Shown here in pieces: positions 42,934-50,869 of a DNA stretch of 64,000 nucleotides. Position 1 is the first letter of the stretch; every line of letters begins with the position of its first letter. The position numbers were made by a program, and so were the translations under genes. Source of the stretch: Paludibacteraceae bacterium (GTDB lineage: Bacteria; Bacteroidota; Bacteroidia; Bacteroidales; Paludibacteraceae); NCBI GenBank assembly GCA_017962085.1, contig JAGCWA010000024.1, forward strand, positions 1-64,000, read 5' to 3'. The notes below the pieces were generated by a model. The model saw only the letters and a program-made list of their open reading frames with translations. It was not told the DNA's origin and did no database searches.

Positions 42934-44733
42934 TTATTTTTTTTCGTTGGCGTCCAACTGATTTTTCAAGGCTGCAAGCTCTTCGATGTCGCCCAATGTA
43001 GCTTTCTCCACTGCGATGATTGGTTCAGCCTTCTTGGATGACTTCTTCTTGCGAGTATCCTTCTTCTCCTCAGTCTCCTCTCCGTTAGCTGCCTTTTGAG
43101 CATCTTCGAAGATACGGCTGTGGGACAAGATGATTCTCTTAGAGTCTTTGTTGAACTCGATAACCTTGAATGGAAGCTTCTCGTCCACCTTCGCCATGCT
43201 CTTGTCTTCCTTCACCAAGTGCTTAGGTGTAGCGAAACCTTCCACGCCGTAAGGCAATGCGATAACAGCGCCCTTGTCCATCATCTCGATGATGGTACCC
43301 TCGTGGATGGAGTCTACTGTGAAGATGTTCTCGAATACGTCCCAAGGGTTGTCCTCCAATTGCTTGTGGCCCAAGCTCAAGCGGCGGTTCTCCTTGTCGA
43401 TCTCCAATACTTGAACCTCGATGTCCGCACCGATCTGAGTGAACTCTGATGGGTGTTTGATCTTCTTCGTCCAAGAAAGGTCAGAGATGTGGATCAATCC
43501 GTCTACGCCCTCAGCGATCTCAACGAATACGCCGAAGTTGGTGAAGTTACGAACCTTTGCGGTGTGCTTCGTGCCGACAGCATAGTCAGTATCGATGGTA
43601 TCCCATGGATCTGGTTTCAATTGCTTGATGCCCAAAGACATCTTTCTCTCCTCACGGTCCAAAGTCAAAACGACTGCCTCTACCTCGTCACCGACCTTCA
43701 TGAAGTCTTGCGCGCTGCGCAGGTGCTGAGACCAAGACATCTCGGATACGTGGATCAAGCCCTCTACGCCTGGAGCGATCTCTACGAACGCACCGTAGTC
43801 AGCCATCACAACTACCTTACCCTTCACCTTGTCACCTACCTTCAAGTTAGGATCCAAAGCATCCCATGGATGAGGAGTCAATTGCTTCAAACCAAGGGCG
43901 ATTCTCTTCTTGTCGTCGTCGAAGTCGAGGATTACGACGTTCAACTTCTGATCCAAAGAGACGATCTCCTCTGGGTGCGTTACGCGGCCCCAAGACAAGT
44001 CTGTGATGTGGATCAAACCGTCTACGCCACCCAAATCGATGAATACACCGTAAGAGGTGATGTTCTTGACAGTTCCTTCCAATACTTGTCCCTTCTCGAG
44101 CTTCGAGATGATATCTTTCTTCTGTTGCTCCAACTCCGCCTCGATGAGCGCTTTGTGGGAAACAACGACGTTCTTGAATTCGTGGTTGATTTTTACGACT
44201 TTGAATTCCATTGTCTTGCCTACGAACACATCGTAATCACGGATAGGCTTAACATCGATCTGTGAACCTGGCAAGAATGCCTCGATACCGAATACGTCCA
44301 CAATCATACCACCCTTCGTGCGGCACTTGATGTAACCAGTGATAACTTTGTCGTTCTCCAAAGCCTCGTTGACGCAATCCCAAGAGCGGGCTGCACGGGC
44401 TTTCTTGTGTGAAAGGATCAATTGTCCCTTCTTGTCCTCTTGGCTCTCGATGTATACCTCTACTTCGTCGCCAATCTTCAAATCAGGGTTGTAACGGAAC
44501 TCGTTCATTGAAACGATACCGTCTGACTTGTAGCCTACATTGACTACAACTTCCCTCTTGTTCATTGAGATTACCTTTCCGATAACTACGTCCTTGTCCT
44601 TTACGACGTTCAATGTGTCATCGTACTTCTTGGTCAGTTCTTCGCGACTTACATTCGTCTGCACGTCGCCATTTTCGTAAGCGTCCCAATCAAAACCTTC
44701 TACAGGCGCTACGTTTTTTGTTAATTCACTCAT
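42934..44733 (-). CDS. rpsA: 30S ribosomal protein S1
   Basis: 599 residues. It contains consecutive S1 RNA-binding domains, each with the pattern GxVxxxxxxGxxVxxxxxxGxxxxS. Examples are KGGMIVDVFGIEAFLPGSQ, TSYGVFIDLGGVDGLIHITD, ADYGAFVEIAPGVEGLIHVS and TNFGVFVEIAEGVDGLIHIS. Each is followed by a PWD linker motif typical of bacterial S1. A Lys/Glu-rich tail follows (KKDTRKKKSSKKAEP). S1 helps recruit mRNA to the 30S subunit. That matters in Bacteroidota, which rely little on Shine-Dalgarno pairing. A perfect -7 box lies at 44793-44800. Confidence 0.97.
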   Translation of the reverse strand: MSELTKNVAPVEGFDWDAYENGDVQTNVSREELTKKYDDTLNVVKDKDVVIGKVISMNKREVVVNVGYKSDGIVSMNEFRYNPDLKIGDEVEVYIESQEDKKGQLILSHKKARAARSWDCVNEALENDKVITGYIKCRTKGGMIVDVFGIEAFLPGSQIDVKPIRDYDVFVGKTMEFKVVKINHEFKNVVVSHKALIEAELEQQKKDIISKLEKGQVLEGTVKNITSYGVFIDLGGVDGLIHITDLSWGRVTHPEEIVSLDQKLNVVILDFDDDKKRIALGLKQLTPHPWDALDPNLKVGDKVKGKVVVMADYGAFVEIAPGVEGLIHVSEMSWSQHLRSAQDFMKVGDEVEAVVLTLDREERKMSLGIKQLKPDPWDTIDTDYAVGTKHTAKVRNFTNFGVFVEIAEGVDGLIHISDLSWTKKIKHPSEFTQIGADIEVQVLEIDKENRRLSLGHKQLEDNPWDVFENIFTVDSIHEGTIIEMMDKGAVIALPYGVEGFATPKHLVKEDKSMAKVDEKLPFKVIEFNKDSKRIILSHSRIFEDAQKAANGEETEEKKDTRKKKSSKKAEPIIAVEKATLGDIEELAALKNQLDANEKK

Positions 44734-44792
44734 TTTAATTAATTTAATAATACTTAGTCGTTAGACATTATAATTATGCAAAAAAATCGGTG

Positions 44793-44800
44793 CAAAGTTA
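44793..44800 (-). promoter_or_regulatory. -7 box for rpsA
   Basis: On the minus strand this reads TAACTTTG, an exact TAnnTTTG match, 60 bases before the rpsA ATG. Confidence 0.6.
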
Positions 44801-44964
44801 CTCTTTTTTCTTTAATTAGAAAGGATTGTGGCTTTTTTTTCACGGTAGATGCTCTCTTCTCTTCCTTTAATATTTATACGTTTTTGTGGTTATTTTTCTT
44901 AGTGATTGATTATTAGGTGTTTATGTATTTCTCTTTTTCCTCCTGCGTTGCCGGCCGGACATGG

Positions 44965-45160
44965 AAAAAGCCGCACCGAAATTAATTAAACTCCTTAAGA
45001 TAGGAATTAGACGTGTTCCATTCTTTGTAATCCACCGTGCCATGTAGGCAACCCGAAGGTGTGGCCCGCCATTGAAATGGAAGTTTACGCCCGTTGTTTG
45101 TTGTAATTGTTAAGTTTAACCATAATATACGGTGCGGCGTTCCTTAATCTTTATTTTCTA
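44965..45160 (-). ncRNA. ssrS: Probable 6S RNA
   Basis: The minus strand folds into a rod of about 190 nt. A closing stem pairs GCCGCACCG (45138-45130) with CGGTGCGGC (44978-44970), followed directly by five T. Further in, TTAAACT pairs with AGTTTAA. After an asymmetric open bubble, TTCCATT pairs with AATGGAA, with a GCCA/TGGC apical stem. A -7 box TATCTTTG ends 4 bases before the proposed 5' end, with TTG 20 bases further up. Length, rod shape, central bubble and stand-alone promoter and terminator all fit 6S RNA, which binds the housekeeping RNA polymerase. The call rests on structure and recollection of Bacteroidota 6S, not on a covariance search. No ORF lies in this 556-base gap. Confidence 0.65.
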
Positions 45161-45163
45161 CCT

Positions 45164-45194
45164 CAAAGATAACTCTTTTTTTCTGTTTCTGCAA
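45164..45194 (-). promoter_or_regulatory. Promoter of the 6S-like RNA
   Basis: On the minus strand TTGC, 20 bases, then TATCTTTG. The -7 box is perfect and the spacing is right for the Bacteroidota housekeeping sigma factor. Confidence 0.65.
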
Positions 45195-45229
45195 GGGGTT
45201 TTGCTATGGTCTTTTTGCATATTATTTCG

Positions 45230-45237
45230 TAAATTTG
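45230..45237 (+). promoter_or_regulatory. -7 box for the RsmI-like methylase gene
   Basis: TAAATTTG is an exact TAnnTTTG match, 52 bases before the ATG at 45290. It is divergent from the 6S promoter. Confidence 0.55.
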
Positions 45238-45289
45238 CGGTGATTTTTGTTTTTCGGGCGCTTCAGTCCCCTTTTTATTCTCTAAAACA

Positions 45290-45994
45290 ATGGCTGGTAT
45301 TATATATTTGATTCCTAACACATTGGGCGACTGCGATGTGAACCATGTCTTGCCTTCCTATAACCGGGAGGTCATCCTTCGCCTTAAGCATTATATCGTG
45401 GAGGACGTGCGCACCGCCAGACGTTTCTTGAAAAAGGTGGACGCCTCGATTAACATTGACGAGCTCACATTCTATACGCTGAACAACCATACTTCCCCCG
45501 AGGAGATCTCTTCGTACCTGTTGCCGGCCATCTCTGGTCTGGATATGGGCATCATCTCGGAGGCGGGTTGCCCTGCCATCGCGGACCCAGGTGCGGATAT
45601 CGCCCGCCTGGCGCAGGAGAGCGATGTGCGTGTGGTCCCGTTGGTCGGACCATCCTCGATCCTGCTGGCCTTGATGGCTTCGGGCTTCAACGGGCAGAGC
45701 TTCGCCTTCGTGGGCTATCTGCCGATCAAGCCGAACGAGCGTGACCAACGTATCCGCCAACTGGAGAAGCGGGCGCATGTGGAGCTCCAGTCCCAGATAT
45801 TCATCGAGACGCCTTACCGTAACGATAAAATGTTCGAGAATCTTTTGTCTGTTTGCCAGTCCGGCACGAAGATCTGCGTCGCCTGCGACATCACGCTCGA
45901 GACGGAGTACATCAAGACGAAGAGCGTCGCCCAGTGGAAATCCGCCAAGCGTCCTAGTCTGGACAAACGTCCTTGTATCTTTATATTGTATTAG
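45290..45994 (+). CDS. Small tetrapyrrole-methylase-fold SAM methyltransferase, RsmI-like
   Basis: 234 residues. It starts MAGIIYLIPNTLGD in place of the usual LYxVxTPIGN. It has the family's GIISEAGCPAIADPGADIA near residue 85, then VVPLVGPSSILLALMASGF and FAFVGYLPIKPNERDQRIRQ. QSQIFIETPYRNDKMFENL follows. These are RsmI landmarks. RsmI 2'-O-methylates C1402 of 16S rRNA. Full RsmI proteins are about 280 residues, and the normal glycine-rich SAM loop at the N-terminus is altered here, so this shorter Bacteroidota form may have another substrate. Its stop region overlaps the end of the converging phosphatase gene by 14 bases. Confidence 0.85.
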   Translation: MAGIIYLIPNTLGDCDVNHVLPSYNREVILRLKHYIVEDVRTARRFLKKVDASINIDELTFYTLNNHTSPEEISSYLLPAISGLDMGIISEAGCPAIADPGADIARLAQESDVRVVPLVGPSSILLALMASGFNGQSFAFVGYLPIKPNERDQRIRQLEKRAHVELQSQIFIETPYRNDKMFENLLSVCQSGTKICVACDITLETEYIKTKSVAQWKSAKRPSLDKRPCIFILY

Positions 45995-46625
45995 TGCTGT
46001 CTGCCTCCTCGTCGATGCTTGCGAGGTGCTCCGTGTCGTTCCATGACATCACGTTCCAGATGCCGTCCCTTTTCTCCACGACCGCTATGGCTGTGGATTG
46101 TGGGTGCACCGCGTGTGCTATTTCCGATATGGGCTGGTACTTGAAGTAGGTGTAGAGTGTTTTCAGTAAGGCGCCGTGGGTGACGACGAGGATGGTTTTC
46201 CCTGGGTTTTCGGCGGCGGTTCTCTCCATGAACTGGCCGGCCCGTCGCCTCACCTCGTCGTAGGTTTCGCACCCCTCTCGCTTGTATTGCTCGGGGTGGT
46301 GCCAAAAGAGGTCGATCTCTTCCGGATACTTTTCCATGAGGTCCTCGATGAGTATGCCTTGCCAATCGCCCATCAGGATCTCCTTCAGCGCGTTGTCGGG
46401 GATGATGGGCAGGCTCCGTTTCCCTAGTATGAGCTGGGTGGTCTTCATGGCTCTCCGCTGCGGACTGGAAAAGACGAGGTCGAAATCAACATCCTCGAGC
46501 CTTTCCCCTAGGGCGATCGCTTGCCTCTCGCCGAGGGGGGTGAGGTCCGTCTCATGCTGCCCTTGCATCCTCTTCTCCTGGTTCCAGTCTGTCTGACCGT
46601 GCCTGACTAGGTAAAAACGTGTCAT
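45981..46625 (-). CDS. Histidine phosphatase family protein
   Basis: 214 residues. The phosphatase motif LVRHGQTDWNQEKRMQGQ carries the catalytic His near residue 9. Then DLTPLGERQAIALGERL, a supporting VFSSPQRRAMKTTQL, and the second His in ILVVTHGALLKTLYTYF are all present. The family includes cofactor-dependent phosphoglycerate mutases and phosphatases such as CobC; the substrate cannot be told here. It lies downstream of rpmF on the same strand but after a terminator. It overlaps the converging methylase gene by 14 bases. Confidence 0.92.
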   Translation of the reverse strand: MTRFYLVRHGQTDWNQEKRMQGQHETDLTPLGERQAIALGERLEDVDFDLVFSSPQRRAMKTTQLILGKRSLPIIPDNALKEILMGDWQGILIEDLMEKYPEEIDLFWHHPEQYKREGCETYDEVRRRAGQFMERTAAENPGKTILVVTHGALLKTLYTYFKYQPISEIAHAVHPQSTAIAVVEKRDGIWNVMSWNDTEHLASIDEEADSTNTI

Positions 46626-46636
46626 GTCTCGTTCAA

Positions 46637-46674
46637 GTAAAAAGAAAGGAGTCGCACACGATGGCGGACTCCTT
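46637..46674 (-). terminator. Terminator after rpmF
   Basis: AAGGAGTC and GACTCCTT form a perfect 8-bp stem. On the minus strand it is followed by TCTTTTTAC. It separates the DUF177-rpmF pair from the phosphatase gene. Confidence 0.7.
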
Positions 46675-46702
46675 CCGATTCGTTTTTATTGTAAGGCGAT
46701 GA

Positions 46703-46888
46703 TTAAACAGCTTCCTGTTTAACGATAGCCTCCATGCCGCGGTAGTATCCACAAGAACCGCATACTCTGTGATATAAGTGGAGCGCGCCGCATTTAGGAC
46801 ATACTGCCAATGTTGGAGCTACTGCCGTGTAATGGGTTCTTCTCTTCGCTCCTCTTGATTTACCTTGTCTTCGTTTAGGATGTGCCAT
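46703..46888 (-). CDS. rpmF: 50S ribosomal protein L32
   Basis: 61 residues. It starts MAHPKRRQGKSRGAKRRTHY. A zinc ribbon is formed by CPKCGALHLYH and CGSCGYYRG, with all four cysteines present. The gene follows the DUF177 gene by 17 bases, the conserved pairing seen in most bacteria, and is followed by its own terminator. Confidence 0.97.
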   Translation of the reverse strand: MAHPKRRQGKSRGAKRRTHYTAVAPTLAVCPKCGALHLYHRVCGSCGYYRGMEAIVKQEAV

Positions 46889-46905
46889 TTTGTTTATAAT
46901 TTAAA

Positions 46906-47469
46906 TTAGTTATTGTCTTTTATTTTCTTCAGGGCGTCCCAACGAGGGTCCGTTTCCTTCTCGGCTTCGTTGTCCGCGTCTCCTGATTCGTTCTCTTCCT
47001 CTCCTTCTCCTCGCATCACGGAGAGATGTTTTCTGAGCGCTTGGTAGGTCTCCTCGTCGCATTCGCCCTCCGGGTGAACGTGGCGGATCGGGATGTGGAG
47101 GGCGACGAATTCGTAGAGATACCATGATAGGTCTATCTCTCCCTCCTCCTCGGAGACGATCACCAGTTGGTCATCCTCCTCCGTCTTGTCCTCGCCGAAC
47201 TTCACCATGAGGTGCTCCTCGCAGGAAATCGGTTGGTCCATCTCTTCCAAACACCTGTCGCACAATACTTTTATCGTGCCATCCAATCGGAAGGTCAGAA
47301 GGAAAGAGTGCTCGCTCTTCTGTATGGTCACGTTCGCTTGTAGGTTGCCTTTCTGCACCTCCGGACCGTTAACCTCCTCGAAAAATTTGTCGTCCAATGT
47401 GTATTGGTATTGGTGTGTGCCGACCTCCAAATCTTTCAGCGGAATAATGTATGTCTCTTCTCTTCCCAC
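46906..47469 (-). CDS. DUF177 (YceD-like) protein
   Basis: 187 residues. It has the DUF177 signature VLCDRCLEEMDQPISCEEHL near residue 90, and later EIDLSWYLYEFVALHIPIRH with HPEGECDEETY. The tail is strongly acidic. YceD-type proteins are encoded next to rpmF across bacteria, and in plants and Escherichia coli they have been tied to 23S rRNA accumulation. It is the first gene of the pair with rpmF. A -7 box TAATTTTG (minus strand, 47495-47502) lies 25 bases before the ATG. Confidence 0.9.
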   Translation of the reverse strand: MGREETYIIPLKDLEVGTHQYQYTLDDKFFEEVNGPEVQKGNLQANVTIQKSEHSFLLTFRLDGTIKVLCDRCLEEMDQPISCEEHLMVKFGEDKTEEDDQLVIVSEEEGEIDLSWYLYEFVALHIPIRHVHPEGECDEETYQALRKHLSVMRGEGEEENESGDADNEAEKETDPRWDALKKIKDNN

Positions 47470-47494
47470 TTTCGTATGGATTCTAAAAACTCCG

Positions 47495-47502
47495 CAAAAT
47501 TA
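47495..47502 (-). promoter_or_regulatory. -7 box for the DUF177-rpmF operon
   Basis: On the minus strand this reads TAATTTTG, an exact TAnnTTTG match. No clear -33 box is seen. Confidence 0.5.
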
Positions 47503-47581
47503 CAAAAAATAGTGATATTTTGGACTCCCTCCGTGTCCATTTTTGTATTTTTTTGTAATAATTAATTTAACTATTTGATAT

Positions 47582-48745
47582 TCAATTTTTTATATCCTTG
47601 TTCAGGATAATTCTGAAGGTGGTTCCCTTGTCTATTTCGGAGTGTTTGACGAATATTTTCCCTTTGTGGTACTCCTCTATAATCCTTTTCACGAGCGAAA
47701 GTCCTAATCCCCAGCCCCTTTTCTTGGTGGTGAAGCCAGGGGAGAAGACCGCGTCGAACTTGGACTTCGGAATGCCTTTGCCTGTGTCGCTCACGTCGAT
47801 GATCACTTTCTCCTTTTCTTGTGACACTTCCACGTTGATGTGTCCCTCTCCCTCCATGGCGTCGATGGCGTTCTTGCATAGGTTCTCGATGACCCATTCG
47901 AAGAGGGGTTGGTTGAGGGCGACGACGATAGGTTCCTCGCTCTTGGATTGGTAGGTGATCTGCACCTTGTTGGAGGTGCGTTTCCGCATGTAGGACAATG
48001 AGTTCTGCAGGATAGGTTCTATGCTGATCGGGGAGAGCTCCGGCTTGGAACCGATCTTGGAGAATCGCTCCGCGATGGTGCGCAGTCGGTTGACGTCCTT
48101 CTCCATCTCCGACATGAGGTCTGGGTTGACCTTCTCCTCCTTCAGTATCTCGACCCAGGCGAGTAGGGAAGAGATCGGGGTTCCCAATTGGTGGGCTGTC
48201 TCCTTGGAGAGTCCGACCCACACCCTGTTCTGCTCGGAGCGTTTGGCGCTGGCGAACACGAAGAAGATGATGGCGAAGAAGGCGAGGATGATGCCCCATT
48301 GGATGTAGGGGTAGTACTCCAGCTTGTTCAGCATGGTCGAGTTGCCGTAATAGAGATGGTGTTGGATGTTTTCGTCGATGGTGATCTCAATGGGTTGGTT
48401 TTCCCGCTGGAACTTCTTGGCCATCTCCCGCAGGAACTCTTCGCTGTTCTCTTCCGGCACCTCTATGTTGCGGTGGACGGTCACGTTCCCTGTCTCGTCG
48501 ACGACAAGCACGGGGATGTTGGTGTTGCCCTCAATGACCTTCATGAGGAAGGCGAGGTCTGACTCGTCGGTGTCTGTCACGAGCCTATGGGTGGCCTCCG
48601 CCCAGAGGCTGATCCTTTGGCGTTCCTCTTGGGCCATCTCCTTGGTCAACAGGTGGGTGTAGTACATGGAGAGCCCCACGATCAGCAGGGCGATCGAGGA
48701 GAAGATGTACTTTATCTTTTTCAGGTTGTCGAAGGAGGTTTTCAT
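47582..48745 (-). CDS. Orphan membrane sensor histidine kinase
   Basis: 387 residues. One N-terminal helix (YIFSSIALLIVGLSMYYTH) and a second near residue 143 (WGIILAFFAIIFFVFAS) enclose a periplasmic sensor region of about 110 residues. The dimerisation box is KETAHQLGTPISSLLAWVEI with the phospho-accepting His near 183. The ATPase domain has WVIENLCKNAIDAMEGEG (N box), IDVSDTGKGIP (G1) and KKRGWGLGLSLVKRIIEE (G2). All catalytic motifs are intact. No response regulator is adjacent, so its partner is encoded elsewhere. The gene begins 4 bases after rsgA, so it is probably in an operon with frr and rsgA. Confidence 0.93.
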   Translation of the reverse strand: MKTSFDNLKKIKYIFSSIALLIVGLSMYYTHLLTKEMAQEERQRISLWAEATHRLVTDTDESDLAFLMKVIEGNTNIPVLVVDETGNVTVHRNIEVPEENSEEFLREMAKKFQRENQPIEITIDENIQHHLYYGNSTMLNKLEYYPYIQWGIILAFFAIIFFVFASAKRSEQNRVWVGLSKETAHQLGTPISSLLAWVEILKEEKVNPDLMSEMEKDVNRLRTIAERFSKIGSKPELSPISIEPILQNSLSYMRKRTSNKVQITYQSKSEEPIVVALNQPLFEWVIENLCKNAIDAMEGEGHINVEVSQEKEKVIIDVSDTGKGIPKSKFDAVFSPGFTTKKRGWGLGLSLVKRIIEEYHKGKIFVKHSEIDKGTTFRIILNKDIKN

Positions 48746-48749
48746 GGCT

Positions 48750-49676
48750 CTATCTGTATTTCCCCTCGTCGCAGTCTTCCATGATGCTGAGGTAACTGTT
48801 GTAGCGGGATATGCTGATGGTGTGCTCCTCTATCGCGCGGAGCACGGAGCATCCCGGCTCGTGTATGTGGGTGCAGTTGCCGAACCGGCAGTTGCTGGAT
48901 TCCCTGAAGATTTCGGGGAAGTAGTGCCCGACCTCCTCTTTCTTGAAGTCGATGGTGCCGAACCCCTTGATGCCTGGGGTGTCGATGAGGCTGGTCGCCT
49001 CGTCCAGTTCGAACATCTCGGAGAAGGTGGTGGTGTGCATGCCTTTGTTGTGCACGTCCGATATCTCCCCTGTCTTGGCGCTGAAGGTGGGGCAGATGGC
49101 GTTGATGAGCGATGATTTGCCCACGCCCGAGTTGCCGGAAAGGAGTGATGTCTTGCCTTGTATCATCTCCTTGAGCCGCTCGATGTTTTCCCCCGTCTGC
49201 GCGGATACGGCTATGCAGGGGTATCCGATGGTCTCGTAGAGGTTGATGAGGGCGTTCATGTACTCTTTCTCGCCCTCGTCGTAGAGGTCCGTCTTGTTGA
49301 TGACGAGGATGGAGGGCACCTGGTAGGCCTCGCTTGTCGCCAGGGCGCGGTCTATGAATGTGGTGGAGGTCTCCGGGTGGTTGATGGTGACCGTCAGCAG
49401 CAGCTGGTCGACGTTGGCCGCGATGATGTGCAGCTGCTTGGAGAGGTTCGTGGGTTTGCGCACGATGTAGTTCTTGCGGTCCTCGATTCCGTGGATCCAA
49501 CCGATGCCGGAGTCGGGCATTTCGAAAGAAACCCGATCGCCGACGGCAACCGGGTTAGTGCTTTTGATACCCTTGATTCGGAAGTTACCCTTGATTTTGC
49601 ATTCGTAGAGTTGGCCGTCGGAATCGTTTTTGACCCAATAGCCGCTTCCTGTGTTTTTGACCACAAGTCCGATCAT
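48750..49676 (-). CDS. rsgA: Ribosome small subunit-dependent GTPase RsgA
   Basis: 308 residues. An N-terminal OB fold (GLVVKNTGSGYWVKNDS) is followed by the circularly permuted GTPase motifs in the order expected for RsgA. These are VINKTDLYDEGEK (G4), then LLSGNSGVGKSSLINAICP (G1) and IDTPGIKGFGTID (G3). A C-terminal zinc knuckle has CRFGNCTHIHEPGC. RsgA proofreads late maturation of the 30S subunit. Its ATG overlaps the frr stop (ATGA), indicating translational coupling with another translation factor. It is followed 4 bases later by the histidine kinase gene. Confidence 0.97.
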   Translation of the reverse strand: MIGLVVKNTGSGYWVKNDSDGQLYECKIKGNFRIKGIKSTNPVAVGDRVSFEMPDSGIGWIHGIEDRKNYIVRKPTNLSKQLHIIAANVDQLLLTVTINHPETSTTFIDRALATSEAYQVPSILVINKTDLYDEGEKEYMNALINLYETIGYPCIAVSAQTGENIERLKEMIQGKTSLLSGNSGVGKSSLINAICPTFSAKTGEISDVHNKGMHTTTFSEMFELDEATSLIDTPGIKGFGTIDFKKEEVGHYFPEIFRESSNCRFGNCTHIHEPGCSVLRAIEEHTISISRYNSYLSIMEDCDEGKYR

Positions 49677-50233
49677 ACTGTCATCACCTCTTTCTCTTTG
49701 GCGGCGAGGATATCCTCGACTTTCTTGATGAACTTGTCGTGGATCTTCTGTACTTCAGCCTCGGCGTCCTTCTCGGCGTCCTCGGCCAAGCCGTTCTTGA
49801 TCTCCTTCTTCAGGCCGTCGATGGCGTCTCTTCTGGCGTTGCGGATGCTGATCTTAGCCTCCTCACCCTCGGCGCGGGTTTGCTTCACCAAAGTCTTACG
49901 GCGCTCCTCCGTCAACGGTGGGATGCCCAAGCGGATGATCTCTCCGTTGTTCTCAGGGGTGATGCCCACCTCGGAAGCCATGATGGCCTTCTCGATCTCA
50001 GGGATCAGTTTCTTCTCCCAAGGCTGGATCGCGATGGTGTGGGCGTCTGGAGTGGTGATGGTCGCCACGTTGGAAAGAGGCACGACGCTACCGTAGTAGT
50101 CCACGCGCACACCGTCCAGGATGCGCACGTTCGCCTTGCCAGCCCTGATGCGCGCCAATGCGTCGTCCAAAAAGAGTAGGGACTGCTCCATCTTCTCCTC
50201 CGCTGCCTTCAGATATTCTTTTATTTCTGCCAT
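49673..50233 (-). CDS. frr: Ribosome recycling factor
   Basis: 186 residues, normal size. It contains the RRF signature RIRAGKANVRILDGVRVDYYG near residue 30-50 and later NNGEIIRLGIPPLTEERRK, EEAKISIRNARRDAID and the helical C-terminus. RRF splits post-termination ribosomes with EF-G. It is the first gene of the frr-rsgA-histidine kinase unit. The 202 bases upstream show no perfect -7 box and nothing else I recognise. Confidence 0.97.
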   Translation of the reverse strand: MAEIKEYLKAAEEKMEQSLLFLDDALARIRAGKANVRILDGVRVDYYGSVVPLSNVATITTPDAHTIAIQPWEKKLIPEIEKAIMASEVGITPENNGEIIRLGIPPLTEERRKTLVKQTRAEGEEAKISIRNARRDAIDGLKKEIKNGLAEDAEKDAEAEVQKIHDKFIKKVEDILAAKEKEVMTV

Positions 50234-50435
50234 AATAATCTATAATTAGTGTTTCGTTTGTGATATTAATTGCGCGAAAATAGGAAAAAAAACGAAATCC
50301 GTATTGTTTCGTTGCGAATAATGTATTTTGCCCACGGAAAATTCATTTTTACTCGCTAAAACGTACAAGGGGAATGGCGACATAAACTGGGTGTTTGACA
50401 TGATAGAGTTAATCCCTAAATCCTTTAATACATAT

Positions 50436-50684
50436 CTAAAAATCCTCAGTTAACGTCGATAACATATCTTTATGCTTTATTTTTGAAAAATACTTTCTGG
50501 CAGTTTCTCTATCTCCCCTGCCTGCATATAAGAGTCCTATCATATAGTAGTTAGAATCCTCATGTACGGGATCAGTAAAATCAATTCCTTTGCTTTTAAA
50601 GTACTCAAAAGCCTCCGGGCCGCCCCACCGCATAAGCTCTTCATCGGTAGGGTTATGGTCGAATATTGTTTCAATTTTTGCCAT
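50436..50684 (-). CDS. Small hypothetical protein
   Basis: 82 residues, no signal peptide or membrane helix. It begins MAKIETIFDHNPTDEELMRW. Its C-terminal half, YYMIGLLYAGRGDRETARKY, looks like a single tetratricopeptide-type helix pair. The N-terminal half is acidic. I recognise no named family. It stands alone between frr and the expansin-like gene. It is a convincing coding frame on codon use but could be an immunity or adaptor-type small protein of unknown role. Confidence 0.6.
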   Translation of the reverse strand: MAKIETIFDHNPTDEELMRWGGPEAFEYFKSKGIDFTDPVHEDSNYYMIGLLYAGRGDRETARKYFSKIKHKDMLSTLTEDF

Positions 50685-50818
50685 AGCCGTAATATTTATT
50701 AGTTAATACTTCTTCCGCTAAATCCATGGCGTTTCTTGTGGGCTATATTTGTCAGAGCCTTTCAGACTTATTCACACACTTCTATGAAAGGAAAGCCCCT
50801 AAGGCGTAATGTGCATCG

Positions 50819-50869
50819 TTAAATCGTAAATACCTAGTAGTAAATCGTAAATGTCTAAATAGTAAATAG
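50819..50869. repeat. AT-rich dispersed repeat, copy 1
   Basis: On the minus strand, right after the expansin-like stop codon, runs CTATTTACTATTTAGACATT, then TACGATTTACTACTAGG, then TATTTACGATTTA. The same ATTTACTATTTAG and ATTTACxATTTACTA words form the tandem repeat at 61722-61797. The rest of the 185-base gap to the small upstream gene holds nothing clear. Confidence 0.65.
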
